Below are positions 35,845 through 47,400 of a stretch of 64,000 nucleotides of DNA, piece by piece. This DNA comes from Morinoia aosen (Eukaryota > Arthropoda > Malacostraca > Amphipoda > Talitridae): contig CM059566.1 of the NCBI GenBank assembly GCA_030386875.1, positions 35,624,068-35,688,067 of the forward strand, given 5' to 3'. A program made the position numbers and the translations under genes. The notes under the pieces are model-generated. The model had not been told where the DNA came from and did not search any database. It worked only from the letters and a program-made list of their open reading frames with translations. Each line of letters opens with the position of its first letter. The first letter of the stretch is position 1.

Positions 35845-36500
35845 CAGGACATACTATATAGTGTGTTATTGGAGGATTTACGAGTATACAGTGTGTTATT
35901 GGAGGATTTATATAGTGTGTTATTGGAGAACATAGACCACGTGTATCATTAGACGACATACTATATCGTGTGTGTTATTGGAGAACATATACCACGTGTG
36001 TCGTCATTAGAGAACATATACCACGTGTTTCGTCATTGGAGAACATATACCACGTGTGTCGTCATTGGAGAACATATACCACGTGTGTCGTCATTGGAGA
36101 ACATATACCACGTGTGTCGTCATTGGAGAATATATACCAGGTGTGTCGTCATTAGAGAACATATACCACGTGTGTCGTCATTGGAGAACATATACCACGT
36201 GTGTCGTCATTAGAGAACATATACCACGTGTGTCGTCATTGGAGAACATATACCACGTGTGTCGTCATTGGAGAAATAATATCGTGTGTGTTATTGGAGA
36301 ACCAACACCGTGTGTGTTATTGGAGAACAGATACCGTGTGTGTTATTGGAGAACAGATACCGTGTGTGTTATTGGAGAACAGATACCGTGTGTGTTATTG
36401 GAGATCAGATACCGTGTGTGATATTGGAGAACCTATACCGTGTGTTATTAGAGAACGTATACCGTGTGTATTGTCAGTGAACATACATACCTTGAGTGTT
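35845..36500. repeat. Minisatellite, 28-29 bp x about 20, E-box-bearing
   Basis: Central units (about 35937-36280) read GAGAACATATACCACGTGTG plus TCGTCATTG. Flanking units read GTTATTGGAGAACAGATACC plus GTGTGT. CACGTG occurs ten times between 35937 and 36260, at about 29-bp spacing. Open frames here are readings of the array. Confidence 0.9.
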
Positions 36501-36689
36501 ATTAATGAACAAGGAACATCGTGTGTAGTTGAAGATCAATCGCATACTACAGGTATGCGCATGTGCTTTGGTGAATTTGGAGTCCAGTTTTAAAAAACAA
36601 ATTCTTGATACTCGATCCTATGGGCGTACGTTTTTGACACCGTGAACTTAATTTCTAAAACTATCGGCTCATTTTTCAAGAGTGTGTGC

Positions 36690-36850
36690 GTATTTTTCGA
36701 AACGCTTAATTTTTTGAATCCGTGTGCGTTATTGCAAGACCGTTTACGTTTTTTTCGAAACACTTAGTTTTTTGAATCCGTGTGCGTTATTGTAAGACCG
36801 TGTGCGTACTCGTATTTTTCGAGGTGATGTCTACTTTTCAGGGACCGTGT
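36690..36850. repeat. Two-copy tandem repeat, about 75 bp
   Basis: TTTTTCGAAACGCTTAATTT and TTTTTCGAAACACTTAGTTT each precede TTTGAATCCGTGTGCGTTAT. Confidence 0.65.
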
Positions 36851-37194
36851 GCGTGTCACATTTGAGAGGATGTGCGTGTTATAAGATTCGATGCTTGAGT
36901 GTCTGGAGAATATGGGCGGAATGCTCGATAATGAAAGGCATTTGAGAAACGTTCAGTAGGTCTCTCATTCGACAGCGCCAGTCTGAAACCCTAAAAATAC
37001 ATTTTTTATATTCTCGAATTTAGCAAGCTTTCATTCTGTCGCAATACTGTTGAAACGCTAAAAATGCATTTTTCTTTTTCAAATTAAATGCATTTCATTC
37101 CGTCTCAAGACTAGCGGGAAAACGATTTAGGTTGTATCTACTGGACACGGGAAATTTTTTTTGGTATACATTTATGAGAGAGCGCCAGGACTGA

Positions 37195-37775
37195 GGATTG
37201 TGCTTTGACATGATCGTAAAAAAGGGGTCACCCATATTGTTATGATTGGGTCGTAAAAGAGGGGTCGTCCATGTTATGATATGGGTCGTCAATGAGGGGT
37301 CGTCCATATCGTTATGATATGGGTCGTAAAAGAGGGGTCATCCATATCGTTATGATATGGGTCGTAAAAGAGGGGTCGTCCATATCGTTATGATATGGGT
37401 CGTAAAAGAGGGGTCATCCATATCGTTATGATATGGGTCGTAAAAGAGGGGTCATCCATATCGTTATGATATGGGTCGTAAAAGAGGGGTCATCCATATC
37501 GTTATGATATGGGTCGTAAAAGAGGGGTCGTTCATATCGTTATGATATGGGTCGTAAAAGAGGGGTCGTCCTTGTCGTTATGATGTTGGTCGTAAATGAG
37601 GGGTCATCCATATCGTTATGATATGGGTCGTAAAAGAGGGGTCATCCATATCGTTATGATATGGGTCGTAAAAGAGGGGTCGTCCATATCTTAATGATAT
37701 GGGTCGTATAAAAGGGGTCGTCCATATCTTTATATGGGTCAAAAGAGGGGATTGTCCGTATCTTTAGGTCGTATA
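37195..37775. repeat. Minisatellite, 38 bp x about 15, with internal palindrome
   Basis: Unit GGTCGTAAAAGAGGGGTCAT followed by CCATATCGTTATGATATG. CATATCGTTATGATATG is an imperfect inverted repeat in nearly every unit. Confidence 0.9.
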
Positions 37776-38257
37776 GTCCACCTCGACAAAAATTTATGCA
37801 AACTGTCCGGTATTTTCCACAGAAAATCTCGGTGCAGGTAAATTACACCCCAATGCAGATTTTTTATTGTGCGTGAATGAAGGAGAGGGTGTGATCCATT
37901 AGCTAATATGAAGAAAATAGAGACAGCTCACTCGAAAGGTAAATTTATGTTGAATAAATATCTTTTGGCAAAGCATAATTTATGTAAATACACATGGTTT
38001 TGTCATTAATTAGAATTCGTTGTAATTTATCACAATAAGCTTTCAATGACGTTAACTATTATGAATTTAAGTAATTTGAACTCAGCTGAATTTAAATGGA
38101 GGAAATTGCAATGAGGTTTGTTATTGAGGATCAATTTATCACAGTTCATTTCATATTTGGAATCTGTTCATATATTTCACAATGAGAAATTTCTATTTAG
38201 GAAGATAATTCCTGGATCGCTGTTTCTGGATTCGCACCTAGAAGTGACCTTCAAGAT
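37776..38257. other. No feature seen
   Basis: AT-rich spacer between the 38-bp array and retroposon family A copy 2. Confidence 0.4.
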
Positions 38258-38652
38258 GTTGAGAAGGGCGGCCCCTCAGGGGGATACCACTATTGTATCT
38301 ATGGGAATTAGCGCTCCCAGGGGGACTAAGTAAGGGCCTGAGCTAAAGGTTAGGTAGGCTTTATTTTTGTTGAAATAGAATAGGATTTTATTTTGTTACG
38401 GACCATCTTTTTTCGGTTCACTGCTGTCCTGTTTTTCAGCACCTCCAACTTTCTTCTTCAACTTTGATCTTGTTTCATGAACTTCTTTCTCATCTTACTG
38501 TTTCTGTGCCCTTTCTGCATAGATTCCACGTTCCCTTAACTCCATACTAAATGGTGCCTTCTTCTTTCCTCTCTTTGGATCGCCTTTGTTGCGGATAGGG
38601 AGGCTTAAACTAACTAATAATCTAATCTAATCTAATCTGTTGAGAAGGGCGG
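38258..38652 (+). mobile_element. SINE-like retroposon family A, copy 2, with 14-bp target duplication
   Basis: Element 38272-38638 (367 bp) starts CCCCTCAGGGGG and ends in repeated AATCT. The 14-bp direct repeat GTTGAGAAGGGCGG flanks it at 38258-38271 and 38639-38652, which is clear evidence of insertion by target-primed reverse transcription. All three copies with duplications start at the same base, so this is a defined short element and not a randomly truncated LINE. Confidence 0.85.
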
Positions 38653-38696
38653 ACGCATTAGTTTACTAAATTGCAGGAAATGGAAAAACAGTTAGC

Positions 38697-38724
38697 GCGC
38701 ACACACACAGACACACACACACAC
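38697..38724. repeat. (CA)n microsatellite
   Basis: About 14 CA units with one CAGA interruption. Confidence 0.9.
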
Positions 38725-38792
38725 GTGCTCTTCTTTTGCAATCACGTAAAAAAACCTGCTCAAAGGTAGAATATTGGGCCTAAATATTATGT

Positions 38793-39342
38793 AACAGCGA
38801 AAGAGACCCCTCACGAGAGATACAACTACTGAATCTATTGGAATTAGCGTTCCCAGAGGGATTATGTGAGGGCGCGAACTAAAGTCAGTTAGGCTTGCTT
38901 TTTGTTGAAATAAAATGCTTTTGTTATATAAGAGATAATTTTTTCTTAGGTTTTCTGCTGTCCTGTTTTTTAGCATCTACTACTTCCTTCTTCAACTTAG
39001 ATCTTGTTTCATGAACTTTTTTCCCAACTTACTGGTTCTATGCCCTTTATGCGTAGATTCGGCGTTTCCTTAACTCCATACTAAATGGTGCCTTCCTCCT
39101 TCCTCTCTATGGATCGCATTTGTTGCTGCGGTTAGGGAGGCAAAAACTAGCGACTAATCTAATCTAATCTTTCATCTTTTCTCTCTTTGAACATCTTCGT
39201 TGGGGTAAAGGAAGGCTAAAACTTTTATATAATCAATCAATCTCAATAGTAAATGGTGCCTGTCTTCTTCCTCTCTTCGGAATGCCTTTGTTGCGGAAAG
39301 GGAGCTTAGATTAAATTAACATTTAATCTAACAGCGAAAGAG
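38793..39342 (+). mobile_element. SINE-like retroposon family A, copy 3, with reiterated 3' end
   Basis: The direct repeat AACAGCGAAAGAG lies at 38793-38805 and 39330-39342, so everything between is one insertion. The body (about 38806-39172) resembles the other copies and ends in AATCT repeats. It is followed by two further diverged copies of the 3' end (39173-39242 and 39243-39329), each ending in AATCT-like sequence. Either the source RNA had a tandemly extended 3' end, or the tail expanded after insertion. Confidence 0.8.
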
Positions 39343-39710
39343 GTGCAATTTCTTTTTGTAATTTATGTTCATGAATTTCCAGCAATGACAATAGAGGAAG
39401 AAAAAATACATGAGTAGCTTCCTTTTGCATCTAATACTTCAGCTGTGGTTGGATTTGACTTTCTTGCGCCATGGAATATCGTGAATAAGAATAGAATGAA
39501 TTAAAAAGGTTAAATAGCAAACGCAGACCTCTTCGGAAAAATCATTTTTAACTGTGTATAACCATCGTCCATTTTTACGAGTACGTAACATTTTAAACCG
39601 CACCATAGCAGAGAAATTCTCTACCAACTTACGGACTTGCTATGCCGTATGATATGAAAATAATCTAACACTTTAATATTAAGTTACCAATATTGTGAGA
39701 TCACTTGTTC

Positions 39711-39910
39711 TCGGTGTCTCAGTGGGTAGAGGCGCAGGTTAGACACTGAGCAACAGGGTCTCGTAGTTCCAGGTTCAATTCCTTGCAAAGACTAAAATGA
39801 CTTAGTGAAAAGTTTGTGTTAGTACTCGCACTGAATGGTAAGAACAGGAGAACTTATTGGGACGAGTGGATTGAGAAATATTTCGTTCCGAAAAATTCTT
39901 TTTGTTTAAA
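39711..39910 (+). mobile_element. Probable tRNA-derived SINE
   Basis: An A-box-like TGTCTCAGTGGGTAGAGG (39715) and a B box GGTTCAATTCC (39772-39782) lie at tRNA spacing. The fragment lacks a proper acceptor stem, so it is not a real tRNA gene. The 3' limit is uncertain; the sequence stays repeat-like to about 39910. Confidence 0.5.
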
Positions 39911-40080
39911 GTAGTATCCATTCACTAAAGGAGTGATGAACCAGGCTTTTATTCATGTAATTAGAGCTTCCTATCTTTATCGTAGGATTTGAATAAAATG
40001 GTTCAATCATTCTAAAGAAAAAAACATTAGAACCCGAATATCGTTCCTGAAACTCAAAACGAAGCAATTTTTGCGGACGT

Positions 40081-41460
40081 CAGTTTTATCTGGACCATGC
40101 AATTTTTATCAGGAATACGCGATTTTTATCTGGATTACGCGATTTTTATCTGGACTACGCAATTTTTGTCTGGACTACGCGATTTTTATCTGGACTACGC
40201 GATTTTTGTCTGGACTACGCGATTTTTATCTGGACTACGTGATTTTTGTCTGGACTACGCGATTTTTGTCTGGACTACGCGATTTTTGTCTGGACTACGC
40301 GATTTTTGTCTGGAATACGCGATTTTTGTCTGGACTACGCGATTTTCATCTGGACTACGCGATTTTCATCTGGACTACGCGATTTTCATCTGGACTACGC
40401 GATTTTCATCTGGACTACGCGATTTTTGTCTGGACTACGCGATTTTTGTCTGGACTACGCGATTTTTGTCTGGACTACGCGATTTTTGTCTGGACTACGC
40501 GATTTTTGTCTGGACTACGCGATTTTTGTCTGGACTACGCGATTTTTGTCTGGACTACGCGATTTTTGTCTGGACTACGCGATTTTCATCTGGACTACAC
40601 GATTTTTGTCTGGACTACGCGATTTTTGTCTGGACTACGCGATTTTTGTCTGGACTACGCGATTTTTGTCTGGACTACGCGATTTTTGTCTGGACTACGT
40701 GATTTTTGTCTGGACTACGCGATTTTTGTCTGGACTACGCGATTTTTGTCTGGACTACGCGATTTTTGTCTGGACTACGCGATTTTCATCTGGACTACGC
40801 GATTTTCATCTGGACTACGCGATTTTCATCTGGACTACGCGATTTTCATCTGGACTACGCGATTTTTGTCTGGACTACGCGATTTTTGTCTGGACTACGC
40901 GATTTTTGTCTGGACTACGCGATTTTTGTCTGGACTACGCGATTTTTGTCTGGACTACGCGATTTTTGTCTGGACTACGCGATTTTTGTCTGGACTACGC
41001 GATTTTCATCTGGACTACGCGATTTTTGTCTGGACTACGCGATTTTTGTCTGGACTACGCGATTTTTGTCTGGACTACGCGATTTTTGTCTGGACTACGC
41101 GATTTTTGTCTGGACTACGTGATTTTTGTCTGGACTACGCGATTTTTGTCTGGACTACGCGATTTTTGTCTGGACTACGCGATTTTTGTCTGGACTACGC
41201 GATTTTTGTCTGGACTACGCGATTTTTGTCTGGACTACGCGATTTTTGTCTGGACTACGCGATTTTTGTCTGGACTATGCGATTTTTGTCTGGACTATGC
41301 GATTTTTGTCTGGACTATGCGATTTTTGTCTGGACTATGCGATTTTTGTCTGGACTACGCGATTTATATCTGGACTACGCGTTTTTTATCTGGACTACGC
41401 GTTTTTTATCTGGACTACGCGATGTTGATCTGGACAAAGTGCTATTGATCTTGAACTCCC
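40081..41460. repeat. Minisatellite, 20 bp x about 68, with higher-order repeat
   Basis: Unit GATTTTTGTCTGGACTACGC. Edge units are diverged, while central units differ mainly by TTTTTGTC against TTTTCATC. Because the unit contains no stop in any plus-strand frame and 20 is not a multiple of 3, all three frames stay open for hundreds of codons. This explains open frames of up to 465 codons without any gene. Variant positions reveal a repeat of about 420-460 bp (see findings). Confidence 0.95.
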
Positions 41461-41577
41461 GATGCTGATAATGAACTTTGAAGACTGTTCATGACTGCAC
41501 GTTAGTCTAGCTTAGAATATGAGTCTGGACTGCTCGATATTAGTCTTGCATGCGAAGTCAGTGCATGTGACAGCACG

Positions 41578-41735
41578 ATGTTCACGCGCCGCATAGTGGG
41601 CAGCGCACCATAAAGTGTACTATATTCATGCGCCACATACTGGGCAGCACACAATAAAGTGTGCGATATTCACGCACCACATACTGGACAGCGCATATTA
41701 ACGCAGCGCATACTGGACGACAGCACACCATAAAG
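41578..41735. repeat. Minisatellite, about 44 bp x 3.5
   Basis: Units share TTCACGC(G/A)CC(G/A)CATA, TGG(G/A)CAGCGCACCATAAAG and TGT(A/G)C. Confidence 0.8.
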
Positions 41736-41910
41736 CGTCTGGCCGGCAATGAACTTGCCGCCCGACCCTGGAGCGCCTGAGATGCGCGGCGCTGCAGCAA
41801 CGACCCACGTTTTCTGAGAAGCTCACGAGCGCAGGAAATGCCGACCGTCCTTGTCCAGCTTCTGGTCTTGGTGGCACGTGGGGCAGGCGTGTGGTGGGCT
41901 TGGGAATGGC
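41736..41910. other. GC-rich island beside arrays
   Basis: An abrupt G+C- and CpG-rich segment in AT-rich surroundings, directly after the 44-bp and 20-bp arrays. Minus-strand open frames of 114-124 codons cross it but overlap each other in different frames and run into the array, so no gene is called. Confidence 0.6.
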
Positions 41911-42306
41911 TGTCGTTTGATTGATAAACATTGCAAGTAACTGCAGTTGACGCCAAAATGAAGCGTCATGCGTGTTTGTTGGGCTTAAAAAATGGGTATA
42001 CTTTGATTGACATATATCGAGAGTCACAGTAGTGTAGAACATTAAAATGAGTTATCAATCGTACGTAAATGTAATTTAAGATCTTCAAATGAGGCGTCAA
42101 GCGTGTGTGTTGGACTTGCAAAATTGGTATCGACTGAAAAATATCGCACGTAAAAGTAATTTGAGACACTAAAATGAGGTATCAATGAGGATGAATTAGT
42201 GTGGATGTAGCATGAAAAGTAAATTGAGAACTAATGGGAAAGAATTCATGAAATACGAACGGGAAGGATCGGTGTCATTGGGAAATGCCTACTATCTATC
42301 CTAAAG

Positions 42307-42569
42307 CTGTGTTTACACGATCATTGAGTGCGCGCGTGAGCAGTGAAGAGAGGCGCAAGCCCCGCCCACTTGCTCTCGCTTCAGGCGCATTTACTGCTCA
42401 ATGATAGTGAGGACTATGCTCGTCTTCATGGCACTGGCCAGAGCTTGTCAGCATCATTACAGCCACACTGTCTTTGAACAAGTAAATGCGCCTGAAGCGA
42501 GAACAAGAGGGCGGGGCTTGCGCCTCTCTTCACTGCTCACCCGCGCACTCAGTGATCGTGTAAACAGGC
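42307..42569. mobile_element. MITE with 89-bp terminal inverted repeats
   Basis: Arms at 42307-42395 and 42481-42569 are near-complementary, starting (C)TGTTTACACGATCA at each end and containing GAGAGGCGCAAGCCCCGCCC. A central spacer of about 85 bp carries no open frame. Flanks CCTAAAG and CCTTAAG may be a degraded target duplication. Confidence 0.75.
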
Positions 42570-43657
42570 CTTAAGGGCTATTATTATCGTCTTCTATCAT
42601 CATTGGGAGAGAGCAAGTGGGTTAGTTCTAACGAATTATTTTTACTATTTTAACTGCATTTCTGCTCGATATGCTTAATGTTTTCTTTGAAATTTCGATG
42701 GGAGTATGTTCATTTTTGCTATTTATATACATTCGCGTTCGAAGTTCAGTTTTATTCCAGTGTGTGAATTCTATCTACTTTCCTATTGCATCTTTTTTTA
42801 TGTGTCTATTCCTGCGAAGGCAAGTCGTTCAAATGTGGCTTTTGTAATTCGAGGAACTGCCAACGATCCACGAAATACTTAGTCGAATGTTACCCTTTAT
42901 GCTCTATTTGTACTTATTTACGTGTATCTACATCTATACACGTATTGGGGGTGTTTGGCATGTAATAAATTCTATATAGGAGAGACTAGCAATTTGATAT
43001 TAGCAAATAGACCTCATCAATCAAGATATAAAACTAAACATCTCTAAGCATATACTAATATAAGTGTAAGAAAGAATAAGATCCTTTCCACTCAAATTTA
43101 GGGTAATGCCTATTTACTAAGATATGATTTATGTTAGTTTGCTTGTAGAGAATAAAGAGCTCCCATGAATCGAAAAATATCAAACAGAGTTCAATTGGCA
43201 GATTTTTTTCAGGGCTGGATGCTTATAAATGGAAAGAGAAAAGGACAAAATTGCTTGTATTGGTCACTAGACCACATCAGTCACTGTGTGAACTTGTCAG
43301 TGAGGATCTCACTGATAGGGAAAATGCATTCGGACCTTTTATCGGAAACTGTAACAAATTTTGAAATTGAACGCCGTAGAAACTAGACACTGAATGAATA
43401 TAAAAGTGAACAATAGATTTCAAATATTTCTGGATCTCAAATTAGTTCATTTTATTTTCATTTCACTCGCATGATTTTTAGCGTAGTCAAACAATCATTT
43501 TCCAAGACATTTACTGTTTTTGAGTTTGAGTTTCCACCTAATATTAAGCTGAAAACACCCTCACTAATGATGCGTATATCAACATGTTTTATATAATTTT
43601 CTTATATTTATCACAAACTTGTCTTCCTAAGATTTGATTTAGCCTCATTGGGGAATA
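42570..43657. other. No feature seen
   Basis: AT-rich unique sequence; a 73-codon plus frame (43165-43386) is not supported. Confidence 0.4.
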
Positions 43658-44303
43658 TCCATGAATATCATTGCGGTCCATGAATATCATTACGGTCCAT
43701 GAATATCATTGCGGTCCATGAATATCATTGCGGTCCATGAATATCATTGCGGTCCATGAATATCATTGTGGTCCATGAATATCATTGTGGTCCATGAATA
43801 TCATTGCGGTCCATGAATATCATTGCCGTCCATGAATGTCATTGTGGTCCATGAATATCATTGTGGTCCATGAATATCATTGCGGTCCATGAATATCATT
43901 GCGGTCCATGAATATCATTGCGGTCCATGAATATCATTGCGGTCCATGAATATCATTGCGGTCCATGAATATCATTGTGGTCGATGAATATCATTGCGGT
44001 CCATGAATATTATTGCGGTCCATGAATATCGTTGCGGTCCATGAATATCGTTGTGGTCCATGAATATCATTGCGGTCCATGAATATCATTGCGGTCCATG
44101 AATATCATTGCGGTCCATGAATATCATTGCGGTCCATGAATATCATTGTGGTCCATGTATATCATTGCGGTCCATGTATATCATTGTGGTCCATGAATAT
44201 CATTGCGGTCCATGAATATCATTGCGGTCCATGTATGTCATTGTGGTCCATGAATTTCATTGCGGTTCATGTATATCATTGCGGTCCTTGAGTATCATTG
44301 CGT
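43658..44303. repeat. Minisatellite, 19 bp x about 34
   Basis: Unit TCCATGAATATCATTGCGG with GCGG/GTGG variants. Confidence 0.95.
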
Positions 44304-44990
44304 TCTTTAACCGACATTTTGGCTTCAATGCAGACATTCGCCTTCATTTTGATGATCAAAATTACTGGTTTTCCCTTCAACTTAAAATGCGCACCTGGCA
44401 TCTAGAATAATGATATCAAGGCAAAAGGTTATGCATTCCTTATAGAGATCTTAGATTTAATTAAAATACAGGCTTAAATGGCACTAATAATTGTTTTTTT
44501 CAAATTCATCAGCCTCAAATGCTGATTTCGCCTGTTTTATAGGAAAAAGTTTGATGACAATAGTAGAGAAGTATTCAAAATCGGGAAATTCCATCAGTGT
44601 TCAGCAAGGATACGTGAATCTGCAAATTTGAACCACAAAGATTGATCCAAAATGGATATATTTGCATATGTATTTTCCATATCAACGTCCTCGTGTTTGT
44701 CTTGTCTCAATCTCCTTTCTTGTAATTTTGAGTTATTATTTTTCAATAAACTAATTTTCAATATCATTTTTATTGCATTAATACTGTCTCTTAACGATAG
44801 ATTTAATTCCGTAATGCTACTAGACTCAAGTTCTATTCATTTTTCTCTCTCCTGTCTGTGTAAAATGCATCATTTGTGCCAAAATCTTGCATCTGCATTT
44901 AATATTCAAACTTATTCAGTTCCATTTATTACATCTTATCAGATTTGCTTAGCATACCGACTAGGTTGCCTTTTGTAACTCATAGTATTC

Positions 44991-45232
44991 TTACAGACCA
45001 GGGCTTCTTAACCTTTCTATCGTCGTGTACCCCCTTAGCTTAGTGGTGTATTGTCACTTAACCCCAGCACAGTTGAAGGTTTAAGAAACTATAAAAATTC
45101 ACTTAATGATTAATAATTATATTTACTTATACGGTTGTATGTAAACATATCTTGTACATTTTAACATATGAAGTATGTTAAATGTACCCCTAGGGGTACA
45201 TGTACCCTCGGTTGAGAAGCCCTATTATACAC
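44991..45232. mobile_element. hAT-type MITE
   Basis: Element 44999-45224 has terminal inverted repeats CAGGGCTTCTTAACC and GGTTGAGAAGCCCTA, the form seen in many hAT elements. It is flanked by 8-bp near-duplicates TTACAGAC (44991-44998) and TTATACAC (45225-45232), which match at 6 of 8 positions. It is 226 bp with no coding capacity. A short palindrome GTACCCCTAGGGGTAC lies near its right end. Confidence 0.75.
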
Positions 45233-45732
45233 TTAAAACCGTTTAGCTCAGATTATACCTCACATTTATATGTTCTCATTCGCGTGTGCTCTTAGGGGAT
45301 GTTCGCATGTGTGTTTGCCATGCCTGTAGTTTTCTTATTTTAATCGCATTTTATTTCTCTTTTTCTGAGCGTTAAATTTCAAGCCTTGCAATTTTTGCTG
45401 GCTCATATTTGTTGTGCAAGACTTCTGCACAACCCTTTCTATACGCCTTTCCTCCTCCATTTGGCTCGTTTAAGACTCTAACCACTAGTAAGTCTGAATA
45501 TTTTGTTAATATTTTACTTACCCCTTCGAAAGCTTGGTTCATGTATCCTGTCCGCCCATTGAATTCATTCTAACGGAGGCGCCAGACTCGTGGCTTTCCC
45601 AAGCTATTCGCTTATTTACTTTACTGCTTCGTACTCTACAGAGCACCAACTTCTGAAGTGCCTCCACACATCGACATCATTTGATGAGCTACTGTTCTAC
45701 TATACTCAACTTGCCTTCTCAACTCGCACTTG

Positions 45733-47140
45733 AACCCTAACTCGACTACGAACCCTAACTCGACTACGAACCCTAACTCGACTACGAACCCTAACTCGAC
45801 TACGAACCCTAACTCGACTACGAACCCTAACTCGACTACGAACCCTAACTCGACTACGAACCCTAACTCGACTACGAACCCTAACTCGACTACGAACCCT
45901 AACTCGACTACGAACCCTAACTCGACTACGAACCCTAACTCGACTACGAACCCTAACTCGACTACGAACCCTAACTCGACTACGAACCCTAACTCGACTA
46001 CGAACCCTAACTCGACTACGAACCCTAACTCGACTACGAACCCTAACTCGACTACGAACCCTAACTCGACTACGAACCCTAACTCGACTACGAACCCTAA
46101 CTCGACTACGAACCCTAACTCGACTACGAACCCTAACTCGACTACGAACCCTAACTCGACTACGAACCCTAACTCGACTACGAACCCTAACTCGACTACG
46201 AACCCTAACTCGACTACGAACCCTAACTCGACTACGAACCCTAACTCGACTACGAACCCTAACTCGACTACGAACCCTAACTCGACTACGAACCCTAACT
46301 CGACTACGAACCCTAACTCGACTACGAACCCTAACTCGACTACGAACCCTAACTCGACTACGAACCCTAACTCGACTACGAACCCTAACTCGACTACGAA
46401 CCCTAACTCGACTACGAACCCTAACTCGACTACGAACCCTAACTCGACTACGAACCCTAACTCGACTACGAACCCTAACTCGACTACGAACCCTAACTCG
46501 ACTACGAACCCTAACTCGACTACGAACCCTAACTCGACTACGAACCCTAACTCGACTACGAACCCTAACTCGACTACGAACCCTAACTCGACTACGAACC
46601 CTAACTCGACTACGAACCCTAACTCGACTACGAACCCTAACTCGACTACGAACCCTAACTCGACTACGAACCCTAACTCGACTACGAACCCTAACTCGAC
46701 TACGAACCCTAACTCGACTACGAACCCTAACTCGACTACGAACCCTAACTCGACTACGAACCCTAACTCGACTACGAACCCTAACTCGACTACGAACCCT
46801 AACTCGACTACGAACCCTAACTCGACTACGAACCCTAACTCGACTACGAACCCTAACTCGACTACGAACCCTAACTCGACTACGAACCCTAACTCGACTA
46901 CGAACCCTAACTCGACTACGAACCCTAACTCGACTACGAACCCTAACTCGACTACGAACCCTAACTCGACTACGAACCCTAACTCGACTACGAACCCTAA
47001 CTCGACTACGAACCCTAACTCGACTACGAACCCTAACTCGACTACGAACCCTAACTCGACTACAAACACGAAGAACCCTAACTCGACTACAAACACGAAG
47101 AACCCTAACTCGACTACAATCACGAACCCTAACCCGACGC
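45733..47140. repeat. Minisatellite, 18 bp x 74 essentially identical units plus variants
   Basis: Unit AACCCTAACTCGACTACG. From 45733 to 47064 I saw no clear substitution across 74 units. The last copies alternate with an inserted AACACGAAG, giving 27-bp units. Because 18 is a multiple of 3, it reads as NPNSTT on the plus strand (478 codons) and VVELGF on the minus strand (582 codons). Neither is credible as a protein. The unit contains AACCCTAA. Confidence 0.95.
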
Positions 47141-47145
47141 CTCTG

Positions 47146-47400
47146 CTACACCAGTGCGTCGCATGAGCTGTTGTGCTGAGCGCATGACGGCTCGCGAGTT
47201 TGCCCGCCATGGATGAGCACAGAAATCGGCCGCCCGGCTCCTGCCGCCGAGGAGCTAACGGAACTTTGGTCGACGTGTCCGGGCGGCGACCGTCAGGCGT
47301 CGTTCTCCTGCCATGCACGACCTGGACGTTAGCATTTTTTGCCTTGCCCAGGGCTACTAAAGAAAGCCCAGCAGGACCAGCCAAATGAGAAAGTCTTTGG
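47146..47400. other. GC-rich island abutting the 18-bp array
   Basis: GC- and CpG-rich unique sequence (for example CGGCCGCCCGGCTCCTGCCG at about 47228) starts where the array ends. A minus-strand frame from 47384 stays open through it into the array, but it lacks a signal peptide or domain and is probably fortuitous. Confidence 0.6.

Noticed and set aside
35845..37775. CRISPR-like array
   Set aside because: Repeats are contiguous with no unique spacers, in a eukaryotic context.
40071..41468. Open frames of 465, 400, 201 and 138 codons
   Set aside because: All three plus frames of a 20-bp tandem repeat lacking stops; purely a property of the unit.
44652..44978. 108-codon hydrophobic plus frame
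   Set aside because: AT-rich low-complexity sequence that yields Phe/Leu/Ile by chance; no start context or splice support.
45733..47140. True telomere or interstitial telomeric block
   Set aside because: The AACCCTAA is embedded in an 18-bp unit; there is no run of pure telomeric repeats.
45636..47384. 582-codon minus frame and 478-codon plus frame
   Set aside because: Opposite-strand readings of the same 18-bp repeat, with no splice sites, domains or codon variation.
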